Of a stretch of DNA of 64,000 nucleotides, positions 1 through 12,200 are shown piece by piece. This DNA is from Glossina fuscipes (Eukaryota > Arthropoda > Insecta > Diptera > Glossinidae). The notes under the pieces are model-generated. The model searched no databases, was not told the DNA's origin, and saw nothing but the letters and a program-made list of their open reading frames with translations. The stretch lies in the NCBI RefSeq assembly GCF_014805625.2, contig NW_023998464.1:2301560-2365559 (forward strand), read 5' to 3'. How positions within the stretch are numbered: position 1 is the first letter of the stretch; each line of letters begins with the position of its first letter. The translations under genes were made by a program, and so were the position numbers.

Positions 1-326
1 CGTAATTCGGCCGCTCGTAACAAAGCCGAAGTTAGGCATTATTATTATTAGGCATTAATATATACTTTATCTCTTGGTAATGTTGAAACGAATGTGGAAC
101 AGCTGCGAATTTTGAAATAGCAATAAGTGATCGCGATATGTACATCATCCCCTTTCACACTGCAATTAAATTACACTTTATTTTGTTAGGCAAGAAACGA
201 CACGATATAATATAAATGCCAACAATAATTACATCGTTGAATAAACGTAAAGAAGTGTTTTTTTTTATTTCTGGTTTAATTTCAATTTCTCATCCCGAGT
301 TTTTCCTTCTTTTTTTCTTTTTACAG
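1..326 (+). other. Sema1a: 3' end of the intron upstream of the first visible Sema1a exon
   Basis: No exon is recognised here. The stretch ends in a strong polypyrimidine tract (about 296-322) followed by TTACAG, which is a good splice acceptor for the exon at 327. The frame happens to stay open through the acceptor from an ATG at 216, but the residues before the exon are low-complexity Phe/Leu from the pyrimidine tract and are not semaphorin-like, so translation is not expected to start there. Confidence 0.7.
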
Positions 327-522
327 GAGGCGTGTCAAAATTATGTGCGTATCATGGTGGTTACGTCGCCAGGTCGTTTATTTGTCTGCGGTACGAATTC
401 ATTTCGTCCCATGTGCAACACTTACATAATCAATGACAACAACTACACTCTAGAGGCAACTAAAAACGGCCAGGCCGTATGTCCTTACGACCCGCGACAT
501 AACTCAACTTCGGTATTTGCCG
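327..522 (+). CDS. Sema1a: Semaphorin-1a, sema-domain exon (first visible exon)
   Basis: Semaphorin-1a is a membrane-bound axon guidance ligand and receptor that binds plexin A through its sema domain. This exon encodes about 65 residues. Its semaphorin signatures are CQNYVRIM, then CGTNSFRPMC, then CPYDPRHNS near the end. It holds four cysteines of the type that form sema-domain disulfides, and one N-glycosylation site (NNYTL). The acceptor is TTACAG before 327 and the donor is G|GTAAGT at 523. The exon begins at phase 0 and ends one base into a codon, which the exon at 44926 completes as Asp. The protein start and signal peptide are not in the window. Assignment to the 1a paralogue rather than 1b is from remembered similarity and is less certain than the family. 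Confidence 0.9.
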
Positions 523-1151
523 GTAAGTTTAGTTTAACAAAGAAAATGCAATAAACCTTCACGTTATATAAGAATACATAGAATCCTACTTTGATATACA
601 TTGTTCTAAAAAAAAAAAAGCCTTTGAATATCGTTCGAATGAATCTTCCCTATGTCCGTCCTTAAACGATTTTGTTAAGCACATATCAAACCATCAAAAC
701 CATCAAACATATGACAAAAATTTCTATTGAAAATTATATCAAATTGTTTGTGTACGGATGTGCGGATTAAGTTTAATTTGGGCAAATTTGCTTAGAAGGC
801 TCTTATTTGCTCTCTATTTTGACTTCCCCAAATAATAAATACTTCGATAGAGGGATAGGACATGCATGCGCCAGTCGTTCCTTAGCCTCTTTCTCTCTCA
901 TCATAATCGGGAATTTTTACTTACAATGGTGACTAAGTTACACATCCAATGAAATCGTAGGTATACCTTGTTTTAATGTAATGGACGTAAAAATGTTGTC
1001 TGCATATTTATATATGCGAATATAAGCGAAAATATATGGAAATCCAAGCGCGCGGCTTACACATCAACATGTAAATGAGCCCCTGTGTGAAAAGGTTTTA
1101 AGTATAAAACTTTTTCATAGGTTCATGACTGAAATGATAACGATAACGACG

Positions 1152-1178
1152 ATAATAATGATGATGATGATGATGACG
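1152..1178. repeat. ATG/ATA trinucleotide-rich short tandem repeat
   Basis: A short run of ATG-type trinucleotides. On the opposite strand it reads as polyhistidine inside a small spurious ORF. Confidence 0.6.
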
Positions 1179-1400
1179 GAATTTATCGGCCTTAAAAATA
1201 ACTTTATCCTTTATATGTGCATCTAGAAATAAAACAATAAAAAAAAATAAAAAAAAAAATAACTTGCATATGCAAACCATAAAAATGTACCATCAATGTA
1301 CCTTGTAAAACAACGGTAGGCATTTAGGCAAAACCGAAAATACGCTTTTCAGGTGCACGGATGCCTTTACATGTTTATATATTCGTTTCTAAACTTTTGC

Positions 1401-1500
1401 NNNNNNNNNNNNNNNNNNNNNNNNNNNNNNNNNNNNNNNNNNNNNNNNNNNNNNNNNNNNNNNNNNNNNNNNNNNNNNNNNNNNNNNNNNNNNNNNNNNN
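1401..1500. other. Assembly gap of 100 N
   Basis: Exactly 100 unknown bases. The round number suggests a placeholder of unknown true length. ORFs spanning it are artefacts. Confidence 0.98.
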
Positions 1501-2915
1501 CAGCGGTGTTGTTTTCATACTTACTACCGAAGGATGGCAGTACATTTACTTTAGCAAAACGTTTGCAACACTCAAAAGGAAACTTCAGAGGTCGTGCAAA
1601 ATATATACAAGCAAGCACTTACTTGATCTAGGCATGTCTACCTGCGCTCCAGTACGTGTGCGTGGATTGGTGTTTTAAACAACCGTTCAGTCACAAAAAT
1701 TAAAATATCAGCTTCAATACCTGAGAATATCATTTTTGGAATTTTCAGGTCACATTCACAAATTGAAACAGATATAGTGATAAACAATTTCACGTGTATT
1801 CTTCTACCATCGAAAAGCCCAAGACGTCCATTTGTTATTCTTGTATTTTTTGTTTTTCATTTTGTTGCATTTCTTGTAAGGAAAAGTTGGTGAGTGTAAA
1901 TGATCCGGCCTTAGCCAAACATTATTTTCTTACTTTGGTTTTTTTTCGTTTTTCCTTTTTTTTTTTCTTTTTATATATAAAAATGCAATTATCCCGTTGA
2001 GCTTGCAATGAAGCATCATAGTTCTGCTTACATATATATATATACAACAATAAAATCTTTGTTTATTTTTTATTAACCTATGCCTTTTTAATCTATCCCC
2101 AGTATTCCCCAAACATAGATGCATCCGTCGTTGCTCCCGTTAGTATTTTCCACATTAGGCTTGTCATGTATAAATTACTATTTCAATCTACGCAAGTATC
2201 CGAATTTGAAGTACAGCTTGACAGAGACGATAAAATGCCGTATACCGTTATTAAAAGTGAACCGATCACAAAGAACAAGGTTGATCTATAATAATAAAAA
2301 CAAGAACGTTATATTCGTCTTATCGAGAATCCTTAAAAGATTAGAAATTTATGGGCCAGCGGTCAGGCAGTATAGATCGTTTTTGCAGTCATCTCTTGAA
2401 TTGTTGTGTTGGAAAGGCATTGCGTTACATACACTTTGCGTGCTCTCCAATGCCTCGGGTTATTAAAATGTCATGTACACTTATACTGCCATGCTAAAAA
2501 TAGTAGTTGAAAAGTAAAAATAGGACTTTTTCGTTTAAGGGAGGACCTCACTGTAGCTTCTTCAAAAAATCATTTCCCGTTTTATTGAAATTATGAAGCA
2601 AAAATCTCACATCCTACGAAAAGCTTTTTTTGAAACTTTGATCCCTCTCCCAGATGCCCAAAAAAAAATTGAACAAATCGCTGTCTCATCTATTGACTAC
2701 TAAATTCTCTAGTCCACTAACAAATATATTCACAAGGCGTTTATGCTCATTTACAAGCATTTAGCGCCAACATCATCAGCTAAAAGTATTATATTTTGAT
2801 GTAGTTTATGAATTCTGCCATAGAAATCTACTAATTTTTTTTGTTACGTTTTTCTACCTTAGACCTTAGGATATGGCAAAAAATACCTGAAGAAGGGAAG
2901 CAACAGGCTAACGCT
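1501..2915. other. Intronic sequence with no recognised feature
   Basis: AT-rich DNA with only short ORFs that show no recognisable domain. A small ORF at 2119-2466 on the + strand gives no family I recognise. Confidence 0.5.
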
Positions 2916-2919
2916 AAAG

Positions 2920-3275
2920 ACTAATAAAACTGGTAAAGTCAATATAGCGGGCCAGGCACTAGCATTAAATACCCTACATCACTCTACAGTTGTTTAACGC
3001 GGGACTTCCCAAAATAAAAATGTTAGATTGGTAATGATCGAAAAAAATTGTCAATAGCGTTCATCTTTGGGCCGAAACGCGTTGGTCTACTAAATTTCAT
3101 AAAAATATCTCAAAAAGTGCGACTTGTCGGTCTAACACAACAGTACAAGACGGGCAGATGGACACACAAATTCAAAATCACTTCTTGAATCGATCGGTAT
3201 AATAAAAGGTTGTTCTATCTCTTCCGATTGTTGTCAGGCATCCGTACTACCTTAATTTACCCCGTATTGCAGGTG
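2920..3275 (+). repeat. Dispersed repeat family A, copy 1
   Basis: About 350 bp resembling copies at 4838, 25420, 45430 and 58580. Shared landmarks in order are a CTACATCxC block, a CAATAGCGTTC block (3053), AAATTTCATxAAAATAT (about 3094), a GACGGGCAGATGGACA block (3150) and GAATCGATCGGTATAATAAAAGG (about 3187). It is too short and diverged to show a coding capacity I can name. Confidence 0.7.
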
Positions 3276-3508
3276 ATGTAGGATATAAAAATATGGAGCG
3301 TTAGTCCACTTACACATAAATTTACTAAGCTGAATTTGGATCAAGTTGGATAGCAAAGTTCACTAACAACTAAATCTGAAGTCATTGTTACATCATCGAA
3401 AGCTCCTCATTTATTCCAACTTGCAGTAAGCGAAGTCCTTCCTGATATTTAATATTAGTGGTGTCAGATTATTACGTTTCCACTTGCTTACATCGAAAGT
3501 GAAAAAAA

Positions 3509-3544
3509 TATATATATATATATTCACATAGTGTGGAAAACGCA

Positions 3545-3583
<39 letters not shown>

Positions 3584-3604
3584 TATTCACATAGTGTGGA
3601 AAAG
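3509..3604. repeat. TA microsatellite with a duplicated flanking motif
   Basis: A long TA run (3549-3586) lies between two copies of TATATTCACATAGTGTGGAAAA, one ending at 3540 and one near 3603. The arrangement looks like a local duplication of a TA tract together with its 3' flank. Confidence 0.75.
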
Positions 3605-4837
3605 AACGACAATTTGTGAAGAATCGCCAAAATAAAGTATTATCGTCTGGAAATTGCTCTCAACAGTAAATGTGAAATGCAATTAGCTTTTTAAAGTCCA
3701 AGCGCTAATAAGTGCAACCTGGCATTTTCTCTTTCATTTATACGAGATGAAAACGTTTTCTCGCTCGCTTTTTTATGAGCATACTGCTGTCCCCTTGCTC
3801 TCTCTCCTTTTCATTCAATATCTTCTTCTTTTTTTTTCTCCCAGACGTAATTTTGTAATATTCGCAATTTATCTTTTCATCTGCCAAAATTATTTTTTCC
3901 TATTTTCCCTAAAATAAAGCTGATTTTTTATTGGCCACCACGTTATTCAGCTACCAACGGAAATTTGCATATTTTTTTTTTCTTTTTAATCTATGTTACC
4001 ATCAAATAAAATTGGCGAACCATTAATTTTAAATTTTTTTAGGTTTTTTATTTAAAATATTTAATTTGTATTTCATTGGCAGAATTTTTTTTTATATAAA
4101 CTATAAACTATTGAAAAACGTGAAATAGATGGCAGTGAAAAATTGCAAACAAAAGAGAAAAGGGAAAAATTGAGCTTTTTATACGCACGGATATTATTAA
4201 ACCATGTAACGGTAAAAAGACAACTGAAAGAAACTAGAGTCCATTTTGTGAAACTATTTTAAATGAAATAATCTGAGTATAAAGGTTTTTTTCTCAATTT
4301 ATTTTTTCGCATATTTGCCACTCCGCAAACAAATTTTTGTACAACGTATTAGTTTATTCACATCACTTTACGTCACTGTGTATTGTATATATGGCAAGAA
4401 TAGGCTTACAGAGGAAAGCTTTTAACTATTATTAGGAAATTTTAAATTGATTTCTACATCTATCCCTTGTTTGCATCGAATATATTACGGCAATGCTCTA
4501 CATAAACAAAAAGCGAAAATTAATCTGAAATTATCCGGCATTTATTCAAAAAAAAAATTTGTTTGAGAACTGACAAAATAACGACTGATGTCGAGTACGT
4601 GAAAATTCGGATAAACTTCTTCTATTCCCGCGTATAAATATATAATTGTTATTTATTGTGGCGATGCCACCTGATTTTAAAAAAAGCTTGAGTTCATTTA
4701 ATTGGAACATTAAACGTTAATCCTTCAGTCACACTGCTCGAGGAAGTCTAAAAATATCCGCGAAACTGTAAGAAACAGCAAGTAAGATATGTTGAAATCG
4801 CACTCGTTCAAGACCTAATCGCGTCAAACCAACACAT

Positions 4838-5160
4838 TAGAGTTGTACAAGCAAAAACACTATAGTGAGCTACGGCCCACTATTAAAGATCCTACGCCAT
4901 CCTACAATTATTTATATAATGACTTTTCAAAAAAAGCTCTCTATGGACAGCGAGTGGTCCAATCTGAACACTTTTCCATGGAAACAAACTTCGCCAAAAT
5001 AACGAGATGGGTAGACGGACAGACATGGTTAAATCAAATCAGAAAGTGATTCTGAATCGATCGATACAATAAGAGCTATGAGAAGCTATAAAAAGATAGT
5101 TATCTCAAGCCAATCGGCATGTTGCACCCATTCGCGCAAGCACTTAGTACAGGGTATTTA
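4838..5160 (+). repeat. Dispersed repeat family A, copy 2
   Basis: Contains GTGAGCTACGGCCCACTA (4865), a GACGGACAGACATGG block (about 5015) and TGATTCTGAATCGATCG (about 5047), in the same order as the other family A copies. The 68-codon ORF at 4843-5049 lies inside this repeat and is read as incidental. Confidence 0.75.
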
Positions 5161-5389
5161 AATAGTTTATTAATTGTGGTTCTGACCGCTCAGAATTAAC
5201 TGACCTTCAATAAATCTGCAAGTTTTTAACTGTTGTGCAGGCATGTTTATAAATGAGGCAAATCCACTTTCTGATTGAATCACCAAAACATATTAGTAAT
5301 ATCCTCATTAGGTTGAGACTGATATCGACTTTCCAAGTACGTACATATGAAACGGGAATGTTTATATAGAGGACACACAGCTTTATTGT

Positions 5390-6200
5390 ATGAAAACGAT
5401 AAAAAATATTTTATTCGAAATATTGGCTATACTTAGCAACGCATTTTTCTCATCTATCTGACAATTTGTGGAAGTCACGCGAAAGAAACTGTTGCTCTTG
5501 TGAGGCGAACCAGTCGAGACAATTTCATACATTTTCGTAAGGAGCAAATGGTTGCTCAGCATGTGCGTGCGCCATGGATACGAACAAATGGTAATCGGAA
5601 GGTCGGTAATAGGAGTTTTGGGGAGTAAAGCGCATGGGCTAGCATCTTCATGCTGGTTACTTGCACCACATCGCGAACTGATTTCGAATGTGAATGAATA
5701 GATGGATGTCATGTAAAAAAATAACCTTATCTCGCCTTATTTGATCTTTCGCCTATTCTTTATACTGTTCAACGGCTCAAGTCGATTGACTATTATTCGC
5801 AGCGTTTTGTGGGTAACAACTGTTTTACATTTTTGAACAGACAGACCTGCACTTCTAGTCCCAACAAACAGAATATACGTCAACGGTCGGCCCTCTTTAC
5901 TTATTTTTTTGATAGTGAGGATATCTCCAGCAACTGATAGACGCATGGATGGACCGACAAGCTGAAATTTAGCAAAATCTAGAGTCAAAGTCAAGAAACA
6001 ATTGCCATTAATGACATTTAATTTAAGAAGCGGGAGTTTTTCCCATTTGTAGGCGAACACCACGATGATTGCGCTCGCGTGTTTGGCATCGGAAATTTCA
6101 TCAAGAATTAACGTAAAAGTCTTGAAAATGCAGACCTGAAGAAGGTGTCTTACTACAAGCCTTAGGGGATATATCAAGCTCTTCGCGGATGCTCGTCGAA
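5390..6200 (-). pseudogene. Decayed mariner transposase (Tc1/mariner superfamily)
   Basis: Read on the - strand across several frames, this gives recognisable pieces of a mariner transposase in the right order. They are a KVIFLHD segment near 5705-5730 (the HDN block around the second catalytic Asp), then SDYHLF and SMAHAHAEQ near 5560-5610 (the block holding the third catalytic Asp), then a KC-VA-YSQYFE C-terminus near 5415-5450. Upstream (5880-6170) a piece ending VGPSMR fits the central domain. Stops and frameshifts interrupt it throughout, and two open stretches (5383-5712, 5737-6177) are chance survivors in other frames. Mariner transposases cut and paste DNA at TA sites. This copy cannot be active. 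It differs in type from the mariner at 27801. I could not find terminal inverted repeats. Confidence 0.7.
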
Positions 6201-6269
6201 AGTGTATGGCGTGCGAAAAGATTGAAAGTCCCCCCTATGCTGCCTTAAGCTTTCAATCGATATTCTTTT

Positions 6270-9200
6270 TAAAAAATTGTCTCCACTTATGAAGTCTATA
6301 AAGTTATAAAGCAATGTTAAGCCCACAGATGATGCTTCGTTTTTAGTGTCTTATCGTTTGGCCTTTCCGTTGATTTGCATAAAACTCTTTAAAACATTTA
6401 ATTACCAAAGTTTAGCGCTTTATACATTTCGCACTTCTTGCTTTCAGCAGCAAGTCGAAAAGTAAGTGTTTTAATAATATTAAAAATTATAAGGGCCACA
6501 ATTGGTTAGATATGTGGGCATGAATGTATATATATATTATACATGTTTATAAAGGCACATGAATGTAACAGAAAAAAAAAATTAATAATAAAATAAAATG
6601 CTTATTTAGTAATAAAATTATCGGGATACAAAAAGGAAAGGAGAGAAAGAGGAAAAATGGAAGAATATGTAAATTGATAGTTATATACATATATATGCAC
6701 TTATGATCTGGCATAACGGCATACACAGTGCTGCGTACTTTTATTTGCATGTGCCTTATTTTAAGGCAAAAAATTCGTTTATGTGTGGAGTAAATATAAA
6801 AAGTTTAAAATTTTTTTTTAAATAACAGGTTATGGTATTTAAAAATTGGTCTCAGCATATCCACATGCAGGCATATTTGTAGGCATATATTATATATAAC
6901 ATGTACATAGATAAAGTCATATTTGCATTTACATCACACATACACACACATGCATGTATTATACATAAAGAAGGGATAAAGTAGTGTTTGGAAGGTTTTT
7001 GCGTAGTTATCAGAATTTCCGATCGTTGTGTACATATATGATGTTGCCGGCTCTTCTGATACGGTTGGGGATAAGGGATAGGAGATAGGGTATGTTGTTG
7101 CAAATAACTTATGCAAATCAATTTACATATGCAATTAAATGGCGCGCCAATGTTTAACTTTGTTCACTGAAACACATATGCATACACATACGTATATTTA
7201 TATGATTTGTGTAAGGGTCGCATTTCTTTTCGTACCAAAATTTCTCATTTATTCTTCTTAATTTGTATGGTTGTGTGTAAGCATTCACGAATTTGACTGT
7301 CTGCGCATATCATTACAAGAACAAAAATTTTGGTATAAATCCTCAAATAATGCAATAATTTTTGTTTCCTTTTCACACATTTTACGTAAATTTTTCTTCG
7401 TCTTTTGGTGATTTATTATGGAAAAAACTCTTCAACAAACAAAAAAACAAAATTAAAAGAAAGTAAAGTTTTAATTAAAAACTTTCTGAAAACTTTTTTT
7501 TTTTTTTGTTTTCATTTCTTAAACTTTTTTTAGTACATTTATAATTTAATTTACATTAAATTATATTATGTGAATATTATTTAATTATGTGTTCGTCATC
7601 ACATGCTTGCTCCCTATTAACATTTTAGAAAACTAAAGCTTACTTTTAACTTGGATTACGTCTGATTTCAATGATGAAATGACAGCAATTTATCTATAAC
7701 ATGAATTTTTTGCTCGATATTATCTGTTACCTAACCAAACGTGGTTTGTGTTCTATCGTTCTTTAATTTTCAAGTAAAAGTTGTTCAAACAGTAATTTTT
7801 TTCAAAGGAAATTATGTGTCGGGGTCCGATCGAAATCTTACAAAATTCTTGCGCTTTGTTTCTACGTTCATACTCATAATAGAGGTTAAATTAAGCCTAC
7901 GATCGATCTATACTTGCACTTTTTATCTACCTATGTAGAGTTGCCATATTTCAGATTCGAGCTTTCAAAGATGGTCTTTCAAGTTGTTTGCCAATTCTTT
8001 CAAATCATGTTTTGAGACGCCAATCTGTCTGTCAATCATCGTGAGAGTGTTGAAATTATTTTAATCGAAATTTCAAGGGTGAAACGCGTCACAACTGGCG
8101 AACAAAATCGACCTTTCTGAAAGACTTTCGAAAAGTGACCACGAAAGAAGTAATGTTCAATGCGCCCAATGACTTTGTATTCTTTAACTAATTGCAACTA
8201 ATGATGAGCATGAGTTCTTAAATCAAAACAGTGCGTAATCACAATTTGTGTATGGTTTTTGCTTCTTGTCGAAGGATTCTTACGCTTACTCTCTCGAACA
8301 GCAGATCAAAGTGTACAATTAACTGCAGTTAGCTCAACACGGCGTCATTTAAACCTTAAAAAAAGAATTTTGTTATGCGTAAGACATTGAATGATATCAA
8401 ACTGGTTTTTATTATAGCTTAGCCGGCTCCACGGCGTCTCAATTTTAAAAATAGTCATTAAAGGGTTTTCCTGTTTACCTTGAAAAAAAGAGTTCGTTCC
8501 TATATCGTCGTCTCATCTATTATCTTATTATATTACGATTTTTCGTTCAAACAGCTTTCTCTCTTATGCAGTAACCACCAATCTGGGCTTTACCTTCACC
8601 TCCATTATTACGACGTTCAATAAATGGATGGTTGATATTTGACATTACAAATGGCATAGAAGCCATATACAATAGCATACCATATATACATATATATATC
8701 TTACACGTATTTAGGTCAATGAGAAATTCTTCTTCTCGTCTACCGTACCTCCTTCCAACGGTCGGAAAACTCTTGCGTACATATACATAAGCGATATTTC
8801 TGCGCAAAATACACGTTTGTGTTTATTTACTCGTGCATACGTGTATAGTTTCTATATTTTTACTGCAAGTACGTGTTTCTCGCTCTCTCTCTTTCATTCG
8901 TCTTCCTTCAATATAAATATGTTTTTCTTTTTATATTCGCTTCTTGTTTGCCAACATCTATAAAAGTTAACGATAATACCGGGTTGCATTCGAAAGTGGA
9001 CGACGTAAACATGTTAACGAGTCACTTAAAAATTGCTGTTTAGATAAAGCAGTTCTTTCCATGTTCAAATTTGTATGTTGGTTTTTTTCCTAGTTTTTAA
9101 TTCTTTTCTTGTTTTTTAAGAGAATTCAAAAAAAAAAAAAACATAAATATATTTATTTAGAATTTTTTTTTTTTCTCCACAGTTTTCATGAACATGTAAA

Positions 9201-12200
9201 TTTGCGTTCGCAGTAGATTTTAAATTTATACCTAAGAAGGAAAGTTTCCACAGGGTTTGATTACATCTTTTTTAAGAATTATATGAATATTATTCAGTAA
9301 TTATCCCTATGCCACTACAATGGCATGTTGTGACTATAATGTGTACAAATAAATTCTTCGTATATTTTTTCTTAAAATTCAGACTTAACTGAAAAAGTAC
9401 TCGGTACAAAGCTTTATAATCGAAGTATGCGCCTTCGTTATATGTGGTTTTTTGTCGCTTATCGCGCAAATTGCGAATGATCCCGCTGTCAAAATCGTGA
9501 AGTCGAGGCGAAATAGTGATCAACCCATTTTCGCATATCTTCAACTTTATAAAATCGCCGATCTGCTAAATATGGCTGTATCTAGCGGAACCGAAATCGA
9601 TATTAGACCGGTCTAGAGAAGTTTAGGAGAAGCTCACAGCCCAAACCGAAGATCACTTCCTGAGTTAGCTTTGCTGTAGCTGGATGAACACTCATCGTCT
9701 TGAGAGGTTTTTGCATAAAGTCTCGCGAGCGATTTTGCAACTTACTGCATTTTTATTCAATCAATTTCGTAGTCTAATACAGAATAGCATAAAACTTAGT
9801 GCGACAAGTGAAATCCATCTTTTTTCACTTTGATATACGTTGGTGGCCAACTTGTAAAAAACTAAAACTTATATGATATAAAACATCAACAGCAAAGACA
9901 TGTACACCCGAATTTTTCGAACAAACGAAAGAAGCAGATAGATAAATAAAATGGACTTTATTTCTTCACTATTTAGATGTATGTAAAGCAATGGAACTTT
10001 CTCTATTAAAGAAGATGCAATAACGATTTACAACGAAGCAAAAAAGGTTATAGGCAATAATAATAATTTTGAGTAGGGTGCGGTTGGAAAGACGCTGTCT
10101 TCTAAGACGTTGTCTTCTCTCGCTTGAGTGGTTCATAAGGTCCCTGATGTTACATATACTTTTCTGTTAAACCTGATATATCTGCGTTTAAGACCCTCGA
10201 AGGAAAGTTTCATCATTTCCAGCAGAGCTTTTTTCAAAGAGACTAATGATAAAGGTACTCGAATGTTGCATACAAATCAAAAATATTAATCACACGAGCT
10301 GCAGTATCGCATCTATTTTAACTTAACCATCATGATCAATCATTAATTTTTGTTTTTTACACTTAGCTTACAAATCACAGTTTAAAGCATCGACACCCTA
10401 CTTTCCCTATTTTGCCATCACCGAATCATTTATAACTACAACAAAAAAAAAAAAAAAAACGAAAAAAAATTCAAATGTCGATATCTTATAATAATAAGTA
10501 GACATAGCCGATTTTTGCCATTTTGATACATACACGGGCGGACCATGTATCCGCTTTATTGAATAAAAGTGCAAATTTTTGTCGTTTTACCTACATCCCT
10601 ATCTCTCGCTGCTCGCTGCTTGCTGATCGTGCCCGCTTTAAACGGTATGAAAGAAAGACGCAAATCTTTATCGTTATATCAACTGCAAGGTTACAAGTTT
10701 GTAAGTAAAAGGCGGAAAGCCTTTTTCTGTACTGAGAGTAATGGATGAACTGTGTCCTCAGTTCATGTTATACAATGCGCCAAACTATGCGCAAGTACCG
10801 ATGTTTTTGGTAAATCTGATGCCGATTCCTCATGTCTGGGGCAGAAAATTGCCTGCCATAAACATTACCGAAGCGGAGAGACGGATGGGCTTAATTCGAG
10901 AAGCCTCTTGAAACTTTCGGCTTTAAGAAATTTTGCCTTGACTTTAGAAACGCTCGAGTCCCCCGACCCCTCTTGTTATCTTTGGTGTTAATTCAGAATA
11001 AGATGATTTTAGTGGAGTGGAAGCCTTTGTATCCATGCAACTGCATTGTAAATATTCTTATAAAATAAAAATTAATTTAATTAAATTGATTAGTCTAAGT
11101 TAAAATTAAATTAATTAAAATTAATTAAATTAATTTTTGTTTTGCGGCATGTATAAATGTTTTTGAGCTTATCAAACACATTTTTGTAATTGTTTATATA
11201 AATTTATTGAAAATATATTTAAAATAGAAAAAATGGGTTCGCATTGGTGGGAATTTGCGATTTTTAGTTTTACTTAAAATACAATAAAATTCAATTCCCA
11301 AGCAATGGTTGCAATGCAAAGCGTGTTCTTTATAAACAACTCATTGCGCCTACTACCTGTTGTCTCCACTCATTTTTTATAAACTAAAAGTTTTTCTAAC
11401 CTTCTCTTGTTTAATCAAGACTTTATAATTTTGCCCCTAATATTTCATCAAATAATATCAATTGTTCCACAATTTTCTCGCATTTAGTTGTTTTCCTAAT
11501 TTTTTCTTCCAAGATTGACCGTGCCGAGACGACTTAAGACGAATAAATTCGACGAATTCATTAATCACTGTCGATGTGAATAAGAATATGTTGTGAACGT
11601 TTAAGTGCATTAACCTTCTTGAAGGAAGAATTCGTCACACAAATTTACCACCAGCTGCCCGCCCAATAAATTTTCTAAATCAATTTGCAAATTAAAATGA
11701 ACGATTAATTACCTAACTTTTTAAGCATTCAATTAAACGAAAAAAGTTAAGTCAATTAAATCCATAAAATATTCGAATACGTGTTTTCGTCAAATCAGCT
11801 TAAAATATTTACAATTATTGTAGTCATGTAAAGGTAAAGGTAGGGTCGTGTTGTATGATGCAGAAGTACTGCAAATGCAATCACTCGTAAACCTTTGAAA
11901 AATTTAAGAACCATTTCTTGCAGAAAACAATGCCACATTTTCCAATTTGTCCAATGGACTCATATTTTATTTTTTGTGAACCAAGCTTAACAGCTTTCGC
12001 GGCTATAGTTTGTTTTGTACAACGTGCTCTCAAACGTAATGTCGGAACATATATTTCAATGTTTTTCTTATCACACACAGAGTGACGACTTAACCATTGA
12101 AAATCCGGTAGTTGACTAAGTGAACAACGTCCATGCTCTTGTCTGATGTAATCAAAAGCCAACCTTTTCTTCAATTTTCACTTCGTAGCACTACGCAACT

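Noticed and set aside
216..326. Possible alternative Sema1a start at ATG 216 reading into the exon at 327
   Set aside because: The added residues come from the polypyrimidine tract, there is no signal peptide-like start followed by sema sequence, and a strong TTACAG acceptor lies at the exon edge.
1098..1280. Polyhistidine-containing small protein on the - strand
   Set aside because: Result of an ATG-type trinucleotide repeat in low-complexity DNA.
5383..6177. Two - strand ORFs of 109 and 146 codons as a possible small gene pair
   Set aside because: The same DNA read in other - strand frames gives mariner transposase blocks, so these frames are by-products of the relic.
11881..12174. 97-codon - strand ORF with fairly balanced composition
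   Set aside because: No recognisable domain or splice context. Left unannotated, though a translated search would be quick.
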